From Ceratobasidium sp. AG-K (Eukaryota; Basidiomycota; Agaricomycetes; Cantharellales; Ceratobasidiaceae), in contig JAWNGF010000013.1 in the NCBI GenBank assembly GCA_037039685.1, positions 455,001-519,000 of the forward strand: a stretch of 64,000 nt of DNA, given 5' to 3'. The notes beneath the pieces were generated by a model. The model had not been told where the DNA came from. It searched no databases and saw only the letters and a list, made by a program, of their open reading frames with translations. Each line of letters begins with the position of its first letter. The stretch's first letter is position 1. Shown piece after piece: positions 12,150 through 24,673 of this stretch. The position numbers and the translations under genes are program-made.

Positions 12150-12975
12150 GACCAAGCCCATGGGCCAACATCTTGTCACTGATTAGTCTCCGGATAACTC
12201 AGTACCGTTTGTACCACATGATAATACGCTTTATGAACCCCTCGGAGTAATTTTTGAAAACAGAACTTCCACACGCCATTTGGTGCTACGGATTTTGAGT
12301 CAGCGACGCCGTGAACAAGATGTATGCTGGTGAGCTCAGTAATTCTGTTATGACCGATAACTCGACGAAACATCCATACCATCGCCAGCCAGACCTCCGG
12401 GAAAGTAAAACTATATGCTGTCAAGGTAACTGGCATTTCAAACCACATAATCATCGGGGGCACTGAGTCTGCACAGGGGTGTTCACGCGCCTGGTCTAAT
12501 TAGCCAGCATTTGTCCATTTTTTGGGGAAGCTTAGATGGTGAAGATGGCGAATATCAACCCCTACACACTTACTTGGATGCGTGGTGACGCGTACCTTCG
12601 ACGCAGTCCCAACCGCTGAATTTCTCAATCCGCCGTCACGAGCTGTATTGCTTGGTCAGCCAATGGAATTTGTCCTGTCTGAGATGATGTTCGCCAACGC
12701 CACGGAACCTAACTTGTTCTCTTTTTCTCGTCCTCTCACGCTATCTGGTGGTCTTTGGGGACTATCTGTAGTTTCATTGCCCCGAAACCTGGCTCGAGGT
12801 GTCCTGGCGTTGCTTCTCGACCGCCGACCTCGAAACACAGCCTCATTGTTCTTCCCCCTTGGCGAGCAGCTATTTCTTATACTGCGCATTGCAGTGTAGC
12901 TAAGGTTGTAGATAAATTTCGTCCCGCATTTCTACGTGAGGCTAGCTAGACACTCGTCACATTTTCAACCTCGGA
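12150..12975. other. Intergenic before array copy 4
   Basis: No gene is recognised. The stretch near 12776-12870 contains gccccgaaacctgg and cttcccccttggcgagcagct, which recall blocks upstream of copy 3 near 7610 and 7722. This again suggests that flanking sequence was duplicated together with the regulator genes. Confidence 0.35.
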
Positions 12976-14859
12976 ATGTCGACTCCTATCCCCAACCGAT
13001 CTGCGCGGGGCTGCCTTACTTGTAAACAAAGGTTAGTTCCCACATTATTGTGTCAGAATATTTACTATAAATTGCTCGACTCATGTGACGTCCCAGAAAA
13101 AAGAAATGCGACGAGACAAAGCCCGCTTGTGAAAGGTGCACCACTGGGAATTTTCAGTGCTTGGGATATAGTCATCTTGACCACACAAATCGTCAACTCC
13201 GAGGCGGTGGCAACCCAGGTCTTCTCAGCGAGCAACAGATACGAGATTACCTTCTCGATCCAATTCCAATCAGGGTGCACCAAGTACAGTGTCATCCCAG
13301 ACTTGGACTATTCCTTGGCAAGTTATAAAATAAGCACTCCGATCAAGTACTCACATACTCTTAGGATATTCTGGATGATGCTTCTTGGGATAATGGCATA
13401 TTGATTCAATCACAAGAATATTTACCATCCAATACACAATCGCACGAACAGCGTCTCTACGTTCCGAGGACCGTTGAACTGGATCCATTGGAAGTCAGCA
13501 ACATGGTGCAAGTGATCGTATCTCAGTGTGAGTGTTTGCATCGTACCCCGATGTTGTTCTTATACAGGTTTTCTAGATGGTCGCCTTGCGAATCGAGTGT
13601 CGTTTCGCCCATTTCACTTCTCTATTGAGCAAGCTCTTGCTCAACGCGCTCAAAGCTCAAGCCTGGTGCGTTCAACGCTGTACCTTGGAGCAAGAATCGC
13701 CCAAGCACTACTGGATGATACAAATTGGCAAGGATACGTTGGTTGGATCGACAGTTTTCATCGTAGAATCATAGGATTGGAGGTCGTTGCTGTGGTCCAT
13801 GATACCGCCAACATAGCAAATCGTTTAGCAGCTCTCCAAGACGTTAGTCCTCGTTGTATTCGCCAGATAAATTATCTAATGTATTTGCATATTAGCTTGC
13901 TTTCTACGCGTTCATGGTTTTGAACAGTTCAGCAGGTTACACATTGCTTCGAAAGTGTATTCCGCTCTTTCTTCAGCTCACCGCTAGGTATCCCCAGATT
14001 TGGACAGATAACTCGGCTATTTCCATCCACCACGCTCTTCACGCCCCGAGGCACGAGATTACCAAATTCGTCTTTGCGGACACGATTGCCGCCCTAGCTT
14101 TTGGTGTTATTCCACTCATTCACTACGATACAACTCTTCCATCCCTACGTTGGATAACGAGCAGAAAGGGACGTATTTCTGGAGTGGGTTATGCATGCCC
14201 CCCGATCTTGACTGTCTCGATTGCCGGATTAATTCTTCACGAATTTCACGAGTGACGAATCAACATCCGGCAACCACGAACGAAGTTGAAGTGAAGCAGA
14301 TTGAGGAAGTCCTGCGCGAGTGGAAACCAAGGATTAACTACGACGACCAGCCATCGAATTTGATTGCCAGGATGGCAATTCAAGAGTGTTGGAGACAATC
14401 CGCGCTGATATACCTGTATATGGTTGGTTTATGTAATCATCTTTGGGTCCCCACTATACGCTTTTTGACAGGGCATGTGCGGTGCTAATTCTGCTGATAA
14501 GCGAGTTGAACGACTGGTAAAGCAAGCGGTACAATTAGCGACTACGGTGGAGGCTGGAAGTCCTCTCGAGACACATCTCTTTTTACCCTGTTTAATCGTG
14601 AGTCGCTCATCGTCACTGTGGTCATTACTAAATTCTTCCTGATTTTAAAGGTTGGAGCAGCTGCTCGAAAAGAAAAACACCGCTCGTGGTTCGCAAAAAG
14701 GTACAAGCATCTAGAAATGCCGACGCCTGTATCCTACGAGGCGCTGACTTTGTATTTGTACTCGACCACTTGTGGCATGGCGCCGCTGCTGGGGGAGCTC
14801 CAACAACATGGGAAGATTACGTCAACTCTCGTTGTGCGACACTACAGGTGGAGATATAA
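12976..14859 (+). pseudogene. Zn2Cys6 transcription factor, array copy 4, frame broken in the middle exon
   Basis: The start is intact (MSTPIPNRSARGCLTCKQR, intron, RKKKCDETKPACERC, GNFQC). Later exons are also family-like (VSFRPFHFSIEQALAQ, GYVGWIDSFHRRII, LAFYAFMVLNSSAGYTLL, IQECWRQSALIYLYM, WEDYVNSRC; stop at 14857). The long exon 13896-14422 is 527 nt although both bordering introns are phase 0, so it is not a multiple of three. Homology moves through three frames between 14130 and 14230: YDTTLP in one, FLEWVMHAP in the next, RINSSRISRV in the third. Either this copy is a recent pseudogene or the assembly carries indels here. If functional, its role would match copies 1-3. It lies beyond the AIM41/XRCC2 pair, so the array is interrupted. 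Confidence 0.65.
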
Positions 14860-17741
14860 GTATTCCTAAGTCTCTGCTCCTACTTTTCTGTTTTCTGCTT
14901 TTCAACCCGGAAAAACTCTGCCCGTTGGGGCGCTTGACATGTACCTGTAAACCTCGCTAATTATATTATATACCGCCCATGTACTGATTGTATGAGATCG
15001 CTTTCAATATATGCGCTGACTGATTTTGGACAAAGTTGAGGGACTTTCACTCCATATGTTACTGTTGATTTTGCATACAAACGTCAGGAAACAGGGCCTT
15101 GCTTGCCCTCGTTCAAACCGCACGAGTACAGCTTACAGAAGGCTCGGACGCGCCGCGCGCGGCACGCATGCAGTGTGCAAAAACATTTTTAGAATCCCTG
15201 CCTTTCCCCACCCCCAAACAAGGGATGGTATGAGTATACTGCCCAGTAAGCTATCACTTGTGTGCTCAGCTGTGTATTGAGGGATATCCTTGAAATATTT
15301 GAGTCGTCACCATGCGATTGGGTGGCGGGCTTGAGTGACGATGGTGGCGAACGCAAAAGCGCCCCATGATGACTAGCTAGTAACCCGACCCAGTGCTACA
15401 GGGCCAATGCAGAAATAAATCCCCACATCGCTCGGGATTATACTCCGCATACACCCAAATATGGCTCCTGAACTCTCAAACATGCTCCTTATCTCCTAGG
15501 CTCTGCGTGAGATACGATTGTATAAATGGTTACAGCTGACATTCCACACATCTAGCCAAGTTGGCGATTCACGAGCGCCTCGTTGGACCCAAAAGGACCC
15601 CCGTAAATCATATATGGTCAGGAAAATCAAACCGCGAGCCATCCGGGTTTTAAGCTGAGCCCCAAGCCAATACGCTCTGCGTTGTGGCCACTGGTGAAAA
15701 TGCGCATACATCCTACTAGTCGTTGGCAAAATGTTATCAGGTGTCATGGCCGTGAGAAATGGTCGATCAGATGTGCTGGAATGGATCGCTATCATAATTA
15801 AGAGTACAATCGTATATGCTGGTGACCAGCGAACTTTACTCCAGCGCAACTAGTCGAGGGACCTCAACAGAGCTTGCGGCTGTCAGCTGTGAATAGCGTT
15901 CAGACTGATGGGCAGCATGGGCTAACTATGAGGCGCCATTGAAGGTGCTGTCAGCAAGTGCGCGCCGCCAACACCGAACGGGGTAACAAGTACTTATTAC
16001 TCTTTGTGCTGGGGCAGCTGTAGGCTATAGTGGGCTTGGCCTTGGCTTGTTTCAATGGCGTCCCTACCTGATGACAGGCGATGTAAGCACTCTCCAATGC
16101 GCAGCACGATACATGGATCAAGGGTGGCGCATTACCATCATACACCCAAACGTCACTGGATTCGTGTTCTTACTTTATTAGAAACATTCTCGCATTATGC
16201 CTTACAACGGACCCTAGCAACTTGTTCAACAATCGCCTCGACCAGTCTACCCTCTACACAGCTTTAATATCGATCCATCACCGCAGTCGTACCTGGCTAG
16301 CCATGATCGAGATAACTATAGACCCCGGTTCGGCTGGGATTATACATGATGAGCCAAGCAAATTAATATTACACGCATTGCGATCGCGGGTGAGCACACG
16401 GCCGACGGATTCTGCCCATGCGCTCCTATCTGCGTCAACTGACTTGGCTCCGTCAGCTCCGATACCACGCTGCACCCTCGTGCTAAGTGTATTTGGGGGC
16501 CTGCGCACGCCCTGGAGCGCGTGTATACCTTTTGTTTACTCGCCACTTGACTCAGTGATGGACGGGGCGACGCACTCTGCTTGCGAGGGTTATCGGGCCG
16601 CCAGAGGTACGAGTTCAAGTGGGCTCCGTGCTCAGCCCCGACCTTCATCGGCTGAATTTCCTGGACATATCGTTACCACTCGCGCGACTTTGCCAAGTAG
16701 ACACATTCCGTTAGGCGACTGTCAAGCCATGCACTCGCACGACTGCGACCTCACCAACCAAACGGACGAGTAGCCAAGTTGTAGGCTGGAAACCGAGGAG
16801 CCATGTCAGAATCAGACAATTCCTTCAAAATCAATCAGAAATCAGACCAACTGGTCTTCGATCCCAAAGCGCTCCGCTTGTTATTGCCGAGGGAGGATGA
16901 CGTCGGGGGCAGCGAGTCGCCATGTCGACTATCAGCTCATCGTTTCAGACGCGATTTTGGGAGCATGCGATTCGGCGTTGACTAGAAGCATTCTATCCGG
17001 TCTCAAGCCTAAACACGGTGTTGGAACGTCACGGCTTTACGTACTTTACAGATCCGTGTGCAGTTGCATGCTGTGATTAATTGGAACCCAAACTCACCCT
17101 ACCATTGTCATCCTACGTTTTCCGACAGAGAGACGCATCGTCCTCGATATGGTCAAGTCGATGTACGGAACCAATCTAAAGAACAGAACCGGCACGCCCC
17201 AAGGTAAATTACTCCACCTGACGCTCCATTGTAGTCACATTCCGACTCGAGACCTCGCATACCGCCAACACACTAAGCGAGAGAGAAAACACCATCTTTT
17301 TGCTTTGTACCTCTATGGACAGATTACAAAAAAAGAGACAGAACCCATGCCAAACCCCGATCCAATCAACAATAGATAAACCGAGGGAAAAAAAATAAAA
17401 CGACTGTGGAAGAGATATCGAAAGCGAGTAAAGGCATAGCATAATGGTAAAAGGAAAGTAGAAGCCCTCGAGGGTCAAGTATCAAACGAGTAGTAGAAAT
17501 TTGCAGTATAAACAAAAACGACAAATAACAAGAACAAAACAAACCAGAGGTTGTTCACTAAGTATGATTCAAAGCGGGATGAGGGGGATCATGCATGGGG
17601 TGATCGTTACAACAGTCGATACAAGACGCGGGCGAAATAGTCCAGTTGTAGATGGTCAATGAGATGGTCGGTTTTGATGCGAGATGCCAGTGCGAGAAAA
17701 GATATGCATGGAAAGAAACGAAACCCGAAAAGAAGCGAGAC
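14860..17741. other. Long stretch without a recognisable gene
   Basis: I recognise no family in these 2.9 kb on either strand. The longest ATG-initiated open frame is 16303-16773 (+), 156 aa starting MIEITIDPGSAGIIHD. It is rich in Ser, Pro, Arg and Ala with no domain I know, and may be chance. An A-rich tract lies at 17320-17400. The last part should hold the 3' flank of CDC24, which ends at 17742. Confidence 0.35.
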
Positions 17742-20700
17742 TCATGAGACCCAGAGCTCGACGCCCCCGCTGCTTGTCCTGGTTCCGTCAAACGCCATTT
17801 GCACGTCGTCGTCCGAGCCAAGCGAGATCATGTCTCCGTCTTCGTCGCGGTACTTGACTCGGAGCGGACCCTCGCGCTCGCCTGCATGTTCTCCGCATAA
17901 CCGGACCTTGTACGCGACCTTGGACACCAAGTCGTTGAACATTGTATCCCGAGGAACGATAATCTGGAACAGGTCCGTCTTGTAGTGCACCTTGACGCGT
18001 ACCGCCTCGCCTGCTCCGAGCACGCGCCGACCGGCACCGGCACCATCGCCAAATGGCGTAAGCGGGCTCTGGGTATTGGTAGGCGAATACTCGGAGCTCA
18101 GGTTCGTACTCCCGCTCGAGCCGCTTTCGCGTTTTTCCTCGGGCGAAGTACCCAGCGAGCTCGCCGAGCCGTTTCCGTTCCAGCGCGGCATCGGCGGTGG
18201 GGGCTGTTGAGGTTGGGGGACATAGACGCTCGGCTGGCTTGCGCTCCGCATGCGCAGATGCGGGGGTGCCGTTCCGTTCATGCGTGGCGTGGGGGTTGTC
18301 GCCGAATCCCGCGATGCTGGCCGTCGTACGCCTCGCCCTGCGCCCGCGCGTGGTCGTCGGCGTACCCATTGGCCTCGTGCAACTTGGGCATCGTCTCTGC
18401 CTGGCCCTGGTCATACCCCGAGCGCAATCGAGTCGAGCTAAACTTGCTCCGCAACCCAGGCCGCGCCATGGGCTCCCGACCAGGTCCAAAGCTCATCTCG
18501 GATCCACCACGAGGAGGGAGTGGCGCGCCTCGAGGAACCGAAGGCAAACCGCCGGCTGGAGGAGGCATAGGCGGGGGATGTTGTCGGTACTGCGTCATCG
18601 TCGCGCCGTCCGCGCCCTCTGTCCTCGCACGGGGACGCTCATACTCGCGCTCGCGTTCTCGCTCGGGTGGTTGCGACCTCCTCGCCTCGAGTGGCGTCGC
18701 CCGTCCCGACGGGGGGTAATCGCCCTCGTCGTCTGGATTGAATTGGTGCCCTTGCATCCGAGGCGTCCGGGGTCCAGGGCCAGTATAGGGGGGAAGATTA
18801 GGTTGGTTGCTGGAGTATGGGGGGAGTGTTGCAGCATAGCTGAGGGCGGAACTGGTCGACATGGCTCGATCGTGTTGTTGGCGTGCGCCCCGTTGGTCGC
18901 TCGCCCGTCGCGCCAGGTGATCCTTGATCAGCTGGTTGATGGTCGCCTCCCACTTGTTGAGCTGTTCCTCGGTCCTGCATCGCAGCGTAAAGTACTCGAG
19001 CTCGTCGTCTCCGCGCCACCACACCTGCAGCGAATAGCCTGCACCAAGTTAGTTTAGCTCGCGACCCTAGACGTCGTACTCACTGGGCTTGCCCGACACC
19101 GTCTGCGTGACATTATTCAAGAAAATCCTGCCCTTGAGCAACAACGGCGTGCGCTTCTTTCCACCCAACATGGGCGACGCCATCCCACCCGGCCCAATCG
19201 ACTGCTGCTTCTTCAAAATCGACCCAGTCTTGCCAACCTTGCTGATCGACCCAGCCTTTTTCGCGTCCATGGGCACGACCTCTTTACAACACAGGATAAT
19301 CTTCTCAAACAAAAACACGTGGTACTCGCGGTCGACGTCGGCCTTGGTGACGATAAACACATCGTCCAACAAGAGGTCGCCGAAATTGGGCAAATGGTGG
19401 CCTTTCCAGTCTTCGACCCGTGCCTCGAGCGCCTTGACCGTGTTTCGGTTCTCGACCTTGCGTTGCGTCTCGTTGGCCTGGTCCGCGATACGCTTGGCCA
19501 CGGCGACTCCACGCTCGAGATCGGCATAGTGTGGGTACGTGTCCTTGTTCGCGCGCTTGATTAGGTCCTGTAAAATTCATGAGTATGCCGCCAAATGAAA
19601 GTCGGATCGATAGTGCCTCGTGGATCAAGGCTGATGAGCCCAGAAGCGCCGCCACCTGCCTCGTGCGCGGATCCAATATACATGTGGTGAATTTAGTGAT
19701 GCCGGGCTGGGCGCCACGACGGCGATAACACAGAGCCGACACATCATCCGGCTCCGAAGCAGGTCCCGCCCAGGGCCGGCTACGCTGCTCAGGGCAGGCC
19801 GTGACCCCGTTCACCTCGAGTGCCGAGAATGCCCCACATGCACCAGAAGAGGCGAACCAAGTGCGAAACAAAACTAACCTGGAGCTGCAAGTGGTACTTG
19901 CAAATCTTTTGGACCGGCTTGATCAAGAACATCGGTAGCTCCTTGGGGTTGACCACATGGGCAAGACTCTGCCAAATAGATTGCGTTAGCACGAACTCAG
20001 CGATAAGGACGAATGGAAACCAAAATGAGCTAGAAAACACCAACTAGGAAACTGAAACAAACTAGAAACGAAAGAATACGAGAAACACAACACCAAGACA
20101 AAATGTCGTCACGTCATCAGACGAATGAGGACGGCCCCGACCCGTTGTTAGGCCCCGATGCGATGACGACGAGAAAAAAGACCTGAGCAATCGCGCGCCC
20201 AGACTCGATTAGGCGTTCATTCAGCTCGGAAGCCAATCGAGTTGCCGCAGCCCTGATCTTAATCGTCGAGGTTGCCGCGAACCTGGCCTTAATCGTCGAG
20301 TTGCCGTAGCCCTGGCCCCAAGCAGTCGAGGTTGCCGTGGCCCTGGTGGACCGAGTTGCCGCAATCAAACTCGACCCATCAAGTCACCGCGACGAGCCCA
20401 CCGAGTTGCCGCCCTCGACTGTCGCATCGTTGCAATTCCGCCCATCCATCGCAAGTCGCAATCCGGACCAGTTGGTCCTCGCAACCCGCCCGAACCCAAT
20501 CACCCGAACCAACGGGTTTCCACCCCGCTCTGCACGGACGACGATGCGAGTACCCCGCCCGGGACCTGTCGAGCACTGCCTCAAGTCGCTCCTACTCGCG
20601 AATTCCAACCAAAAAAAGAAACGAAAAGCCCAGCCTAACCAAATCGCCCAACACAGCCTGTGGGGCCATCGTAATCAACCCTCGAGAGTGATCATCAACT

Positions 20701-22386
20701 CAAATGACCTCGACAGTGCAAGCTCCGCAAATCACCAGCGAGCCAGCCATCGTGGCAATTGCGTCGATCCGTTTAACCGTCGACAACAAAGGAAGGTAGA
20801 TGGCTGTCTGGGGACGCTCATCTCCATTATCCAGCTGGGATGATCCATCCTTTGCTGGCTCCTTTGCCGCCTTTGAGAGCGGTTGCCAGTCCGGACAAAG
20901 CGCTAGTCCGACGCGAGTCGGGACAAGCCAAATGAGATGCGAAACACGGGAAGTTATCCTAGCGACAAATGGGATGCGAAGGTATCCCAGAAACAAAAAA
21001 GGAAAATAATGAATTAAACGCACCATGAGATTCTGCTCCTCGGCCAACATCAACTCGCTCGCATTGGTATAGTTTGCGCAATACGGCTCGTACACCGCAA
21101 ATTCGTCCTCCTACGCCAAGTTAGCACAGAACAGCTCGACCCACAAAACTCACGTTCTCAACAAACAACGCGCCCCAGTTTTGGCCCTCCCAGGGTTGAG
21201 CCGCAACGCCCTCCATATCAATCAAAAAGTTTCGCGCAAAGTTGAGCAATTTGCCCAGACCGGGAAAGAGGTGGTGGACTGTATCCGAGCTGAGCACGCC
21301 GCGCTGGACGAGTTCTCGCGCGTATTCGTGCATGACTCGAGGTCGGCGACGTACTTGCGTTCAGCGTCGAGAATGTGTCGGATGTGTGTGGCGCGCGCCG
21401 TGTCGTCGCCCGAGGCGGGTTCTTCGGCGGGAGTGGGGGGGAATGGGAAGCCGTGGGGTGTTTCGGTGGGAGAGGTCAGGCTGTCGAGGGATTCAGAGGG
21501 GAGCAGACCAGGGGTGGTGGGGTAGCTGGTGCTAAACTGCGAGGCCAGACTAGGGGGACTGGGTGGGGCGGGGGAAAACACGGATTCCGGGAGTCGGTCG
21601 AGCAGGTACGACACATTGTTCACGACCTGTCCCACAGTTAGCCGGGCCAGACACAGCCGGGCTGACTTACCTTGACGAATCCGTTGGTGTTGTTCTCGAA
21701 TAGTTCGGAGATGGTAAACATTTCGGATTGGCACCGCCAGTCGCCCGACTTGATGAGTGCGTTGACTCCCATGACGAACAACGCTGTAGCGCGTTTGGCA
21801 TGCTGCAACCAGTCAGCCCACGTCAAGACACCCACGAGCGACTCACCTTGTTGTTGGCCAACTTGGCCTCGGCAGTTTGGATCGAGGTATCGATCTGAAG
21901 TGGCTCGACGCCTGGCTGGGCATTGTAGAGCAAACACAGGGGCACACCGAGGGCCAGCATGTCCCACAGCTGACGGACCGGATCCGTCGACTGGCGCGCC
22001 CTGACTGTGCTCTCACGAGGCCCGCGCCTGGCGTCCTCGTCCTCGGGAAGGCCCGTGCGCGGTGGAGCCCGCCCCGAGTTGGAAAGCGTGAAAAACGAGG
22101 ACATGCCGTCGATCCGGAGCAGCTTGCTCAGCGCATACGAGCACCGCTGGTACAAGCTCTGCGTGCTCGTCTTGTTGATCAACGACACCGTATTCGTCAA
22201 CGGTGCACTCGGCGTAGAAGCCATCGGCACGCTCGTCACAATCGGAGGAGGGGGCGGTGGAGGCGTCGTGGCGAATCCCGGGCCGAGGGCAGCGAGGTTG
22301 TTGTTCAGCACCGGCAGGAACGACGGGTCGTTTAGCAGCGGGTTCGAGGCACCCAGCAGCGACTTTTTGCGTGGGGGCATGGCCAT
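17742..22386 (-). CDS. CDC24: CDC24-type Rho guanine-nucleotide exchange factor (CH-like, DH, PH, PB1)
   Basis: Seven exons: 21847-22386, 21671-21802, 21154-21626, 21024-21110, 19879-19968, 19084-19567, 17742-19038. The start at 22386 has a strong context (CACCATGG). Order of domains: a CDC24 calponin-like region (LWDMLALGVPLCLLYN, then LFVMGVNALIKSGDW); a DH domain (ILDAERKYVADLE, HEYARELVQRGVL, YEPYCANYTNA, LPMFLIKPVQKICKYHLQL); a PH domain (DVFIVTKADV, VFLFEKIILCCKE, LEYFTLRCRTEEQLNKWEA); a proline/arginine-rich linker; and a C-terminal PB1 domain (VRVKVHYKTDLFQIIVPRD to YRDEDGDMISLGSDDD). Cdc24 activates Cdc42 to set cell polarity, and its PB1 domain binds the Bem1 scaffold. Exon 3 (473 nt) and exon 7 (1,297 nt) are each one base short of frame, near 21338 (DLE/MHEYAR) and near 18310; corrected length would be about 1,034 aa. 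Confidence 0.88.
19969..21023 (-). other. Unusually long intron (1,055 nt) inside the CDC24 DH domain
   Basis: The donor (ATG|gtgcgt, ending exon 4 at 21024) and acceptor (ggcag|AGTCTTG, starting exon 5 at 19968) are good and the protein is continuous across them (AEEQNLM then SLAHVVNPKELP). Most introns in this window are about 45-100 nt. The next intron of this gene (19568-19878, 311 nt) is also long. The interior holds a minisatellite and no conserved coding sequence that I can see, so growth by insertion is likely. Confidence 0.7.
20235..20375 (+). repeat. Degenerate ~29-bp minisatellite in a CDC24 intron
   Basis: About four and a half copies of a 26-30 bp unit built on aatcgtcgagttgccg followed by an agccctgg-like half. 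Unit starts are near 20235, 20261, 20291, 20320 and 20350. Confidence 0.7.
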
Positions 22387-23428
22387 GGTGTCGAGCTCTA
22401 TCCGCTCGTTGCCCAATATCCTGCTCTACTTCAGGACCCCTGGCACCACTCCGCGGATTGTTGCAAATTCACTTGCGCCCTTTCTGCCGCCCACTGTTTC
22501 ACCCGTCGGTCCCGCCGGCCTGCTTCCTCGACTGTACCCACCCGACGTGGTGCGCTCGCTGCCTGCCCGCCCGTACCCTCGTCGTCACTTTCCCCACAGC
22601 TCGCTCCAGGTGGCAAGCTCCATCCAGTGACGTATAACCTCGCGATGGAATCTCCCCGCGCTCTGATCTTCTTTGCCCGAATCTCAGTAAACACCCCTAT
22701 GCACGAACAAAACAACACCACTTGCTCAACAATCCAGCGCATACAAAAGAGTGGCAACAATAGCCGCCACACACTCTCAGTTACCCCTTTATGATACGGC
22801 GCCTCCGGATCTGCCCACATACAAGCGCTATTCATCAAATACCCCTATACTGCCCAGATCCGGCACATCTCCACCGCACACCGGTTTGACAGGCGAATAG
22901 AACATCAAACGCTATTCCAAGTTCAATTCGACTGTCAAGCGTACTTATGACGTCTGCGAAATGAGACACAAATGGGGATATTTTGCGTGCATCCGATAAA
23001 GGGAAGAAGTTCTCATAAATGCAGAGGCCAGAACGTTCTACGAGCCGGGTGGAGCTACTGTAATTACCGGCCAAAGCCGCTCACTCACACGACCTCCCAG
23101 ATCTACCCGATCGGCTTGGTCACGGTCCGCGATATCCTTTCAAGCGGCCCGCGAAATCGCGAGTGGCCAGCACCAAGCGACGATCAGCTGCGTAATGGGA
23201 GTATTTTGATACGCGATCGACTGTGATCCGGCAGAGACGAGCGTATCTAGCACGCAATGCAATAATTACTCCCGCTCGTTTACCTAGACCCCGTACAGTA
23301 TGCGCATCGAATAGCAGTCGGCGAGAGACTGCTCGAAAGATCCAGATCTAGCGGGGAAGATTCTCAATTTCTGATCATGATCGCCACGTGACGTTCAAAA
23401 ATCTTGCGTGCTCTCCACTTTGAGCCAG
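22387..23428. other. Intergenic between CDC24 and the small basic-protein gene
   Basis: The two genes are divergent, so promoters for both should lie here. I recognise no coding sequence, RNA gene or repeat. Confidence 0.35.
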
Positions 23429-23706
23429 ATGCCTTCAGCGCGCAATGCAAAGCCCAAGCGTCAGGTGCAAACCCAACCCTACAAGAAGACTCGCGGGCGC
23501 AGAGCTCGAGACGAGGCGGTTCGAGATGGCCTGGGCGCTAATATGAAGGAGATTTACGAGGTGGGTCCGAACCCGGAGACTGCATTCGGGAGTGACTGAT
23601 TGGCTCGTAGTTGGTCCAAACCCCCGAGAAGAAACAACCTTCTCGGACGAACAAGGCGGTAGACGAGAATATCGATGCAGCTGTTGCGAAACTTCTTGTC
23701 CTATGA
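23429..23706 (+). CDS. Small basic protein, 75 aa, unknown function
   Basis: Two exons (23429-23560, 23611-23706) joined across a 50-nt intron with a gtgggt donor, an internal tgactgat branch-like site and a tag acceptor. Removing the intron keeps the frame (KEIYE then LVQTPEKK) and places the stop at 23704. The N-terminal half is strongly basic (KPKRQVQTQPYKKTRGRR), which may direct it to the nucleus or to nucleic acid. The C-terminal half is a charged helix-like segment (DENIDAAVAKLL). I do not recognise a family. The gene call rests on the clean splice and composition, so it is tentative. Confidence 0.5.
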
Positions 23707-24673
23707 CCGATTGTGAAACTCCAGCTGCGGGCTTCTTCCGGCGGCTTCCTCCTCTGCGGGTCTCCAAGTTCATCGAGATCTACCGCGCGAGCAGTTGTGC
23801 GCCTTGTATCCGCTTTCGCGGCCCCCATGAATACGTGATTTATCCTTCTCCCGTTTTCGGTTGTTTTATTTAAATTTGTTTATGATGTCTTTGTCGTACA
23901 TCCATGTCTCTTCCGCTCGAAGCATAACTTGGTTTATGACCGTACCGAAAAGGTGATCCAACCAGAGCTCATCTCATCCGCCGAGAGGTGGCGAGTGGGA
24001 TAGTTTTTGTGAGTTATAGCTAGGCCGCACCAAGTCGGAATATATCAATTAGGTGCTGATACGACAGTCCCCGTAAAGCTTATTTATCTGTTCCTGCACC
24101 CCACACCAGGAGCAAGTGAAACGAGATCTCCCTCTAGCGTGGATGTACACAGGTTAGACTACCTAGCCTAGCCTGGGAAGCAAATTCCTACTCAGGCCTC
24201 GACTGAGACTAAATCCCCAAAATCTATAGACTGCCTCATCGTATCGATCGTAAAACATGATCTTCGTCAAACTTGGACAGCTCATCGCATCAGCTCCAAC
24301 GATGACCTGGCGAAACTCGGGTACAACACTCGCTCTGGCACTCTTCGCTATTGCCCTGATTCCCGCAGCGCGATGGCGGACATCTTCAGAACAACTAGGG
24401 CTGCATGTATGCGCAAGAGCATAGTTTATTGCTCCCGAGATCACTCGAACAGAGTAATTGGCAGATATATATGACAAATATTTCGTTTATCCTGACGACT
24501 TTCCTGTTTTGCTCGACGAGTTTGATGCAAGGCAGGTTTACGGGGTCCGTATTCGAGCTGGCCAACCAACCTTGTAGTAAGCCGGGGACTGTGGCCCGAT
24601 AACAAACTGAATTCCCAACAAAGTAGGGCACCAGATGCAAATACAAAGCAACTATCTCCTCGGACCGCACAAA
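23707..24673. other. Intergenic between the small gene and TAPT1-type gene
   Basis: This is the convergent 3' flank of both neighbours. A 55-codon open frame at 24257-24424 (+) starts MIFVKLGQL and includes one hydrophobic stretch (LALALFAIALIPAA). It could be a very small membrane protein or chance; nothing else supports it. Confidence 0.35.

Noticed and set aside
12176..12463. Minus-strand 95-aa frame after the XRCC2-like gene
   Set aside because: No domain, no splice context and no similarity to neighbours; probably chance.
18270..18400. A small intron that would remove the second CDC24 frameshift
   Set aside because: All GT donors in frame here are phase 2 while the AG acceptors that restore the PB1 frame need phase 1, so no canonical intron fixes it.
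17985..19057. Long plus-strand open frames over the end of CDC24
   Set aside because: They are mirror frames of the GC-rich, low-complexity linker and PH/PB1 exon on the minus strand; their proteins are Arg/Pro-rich without domains.
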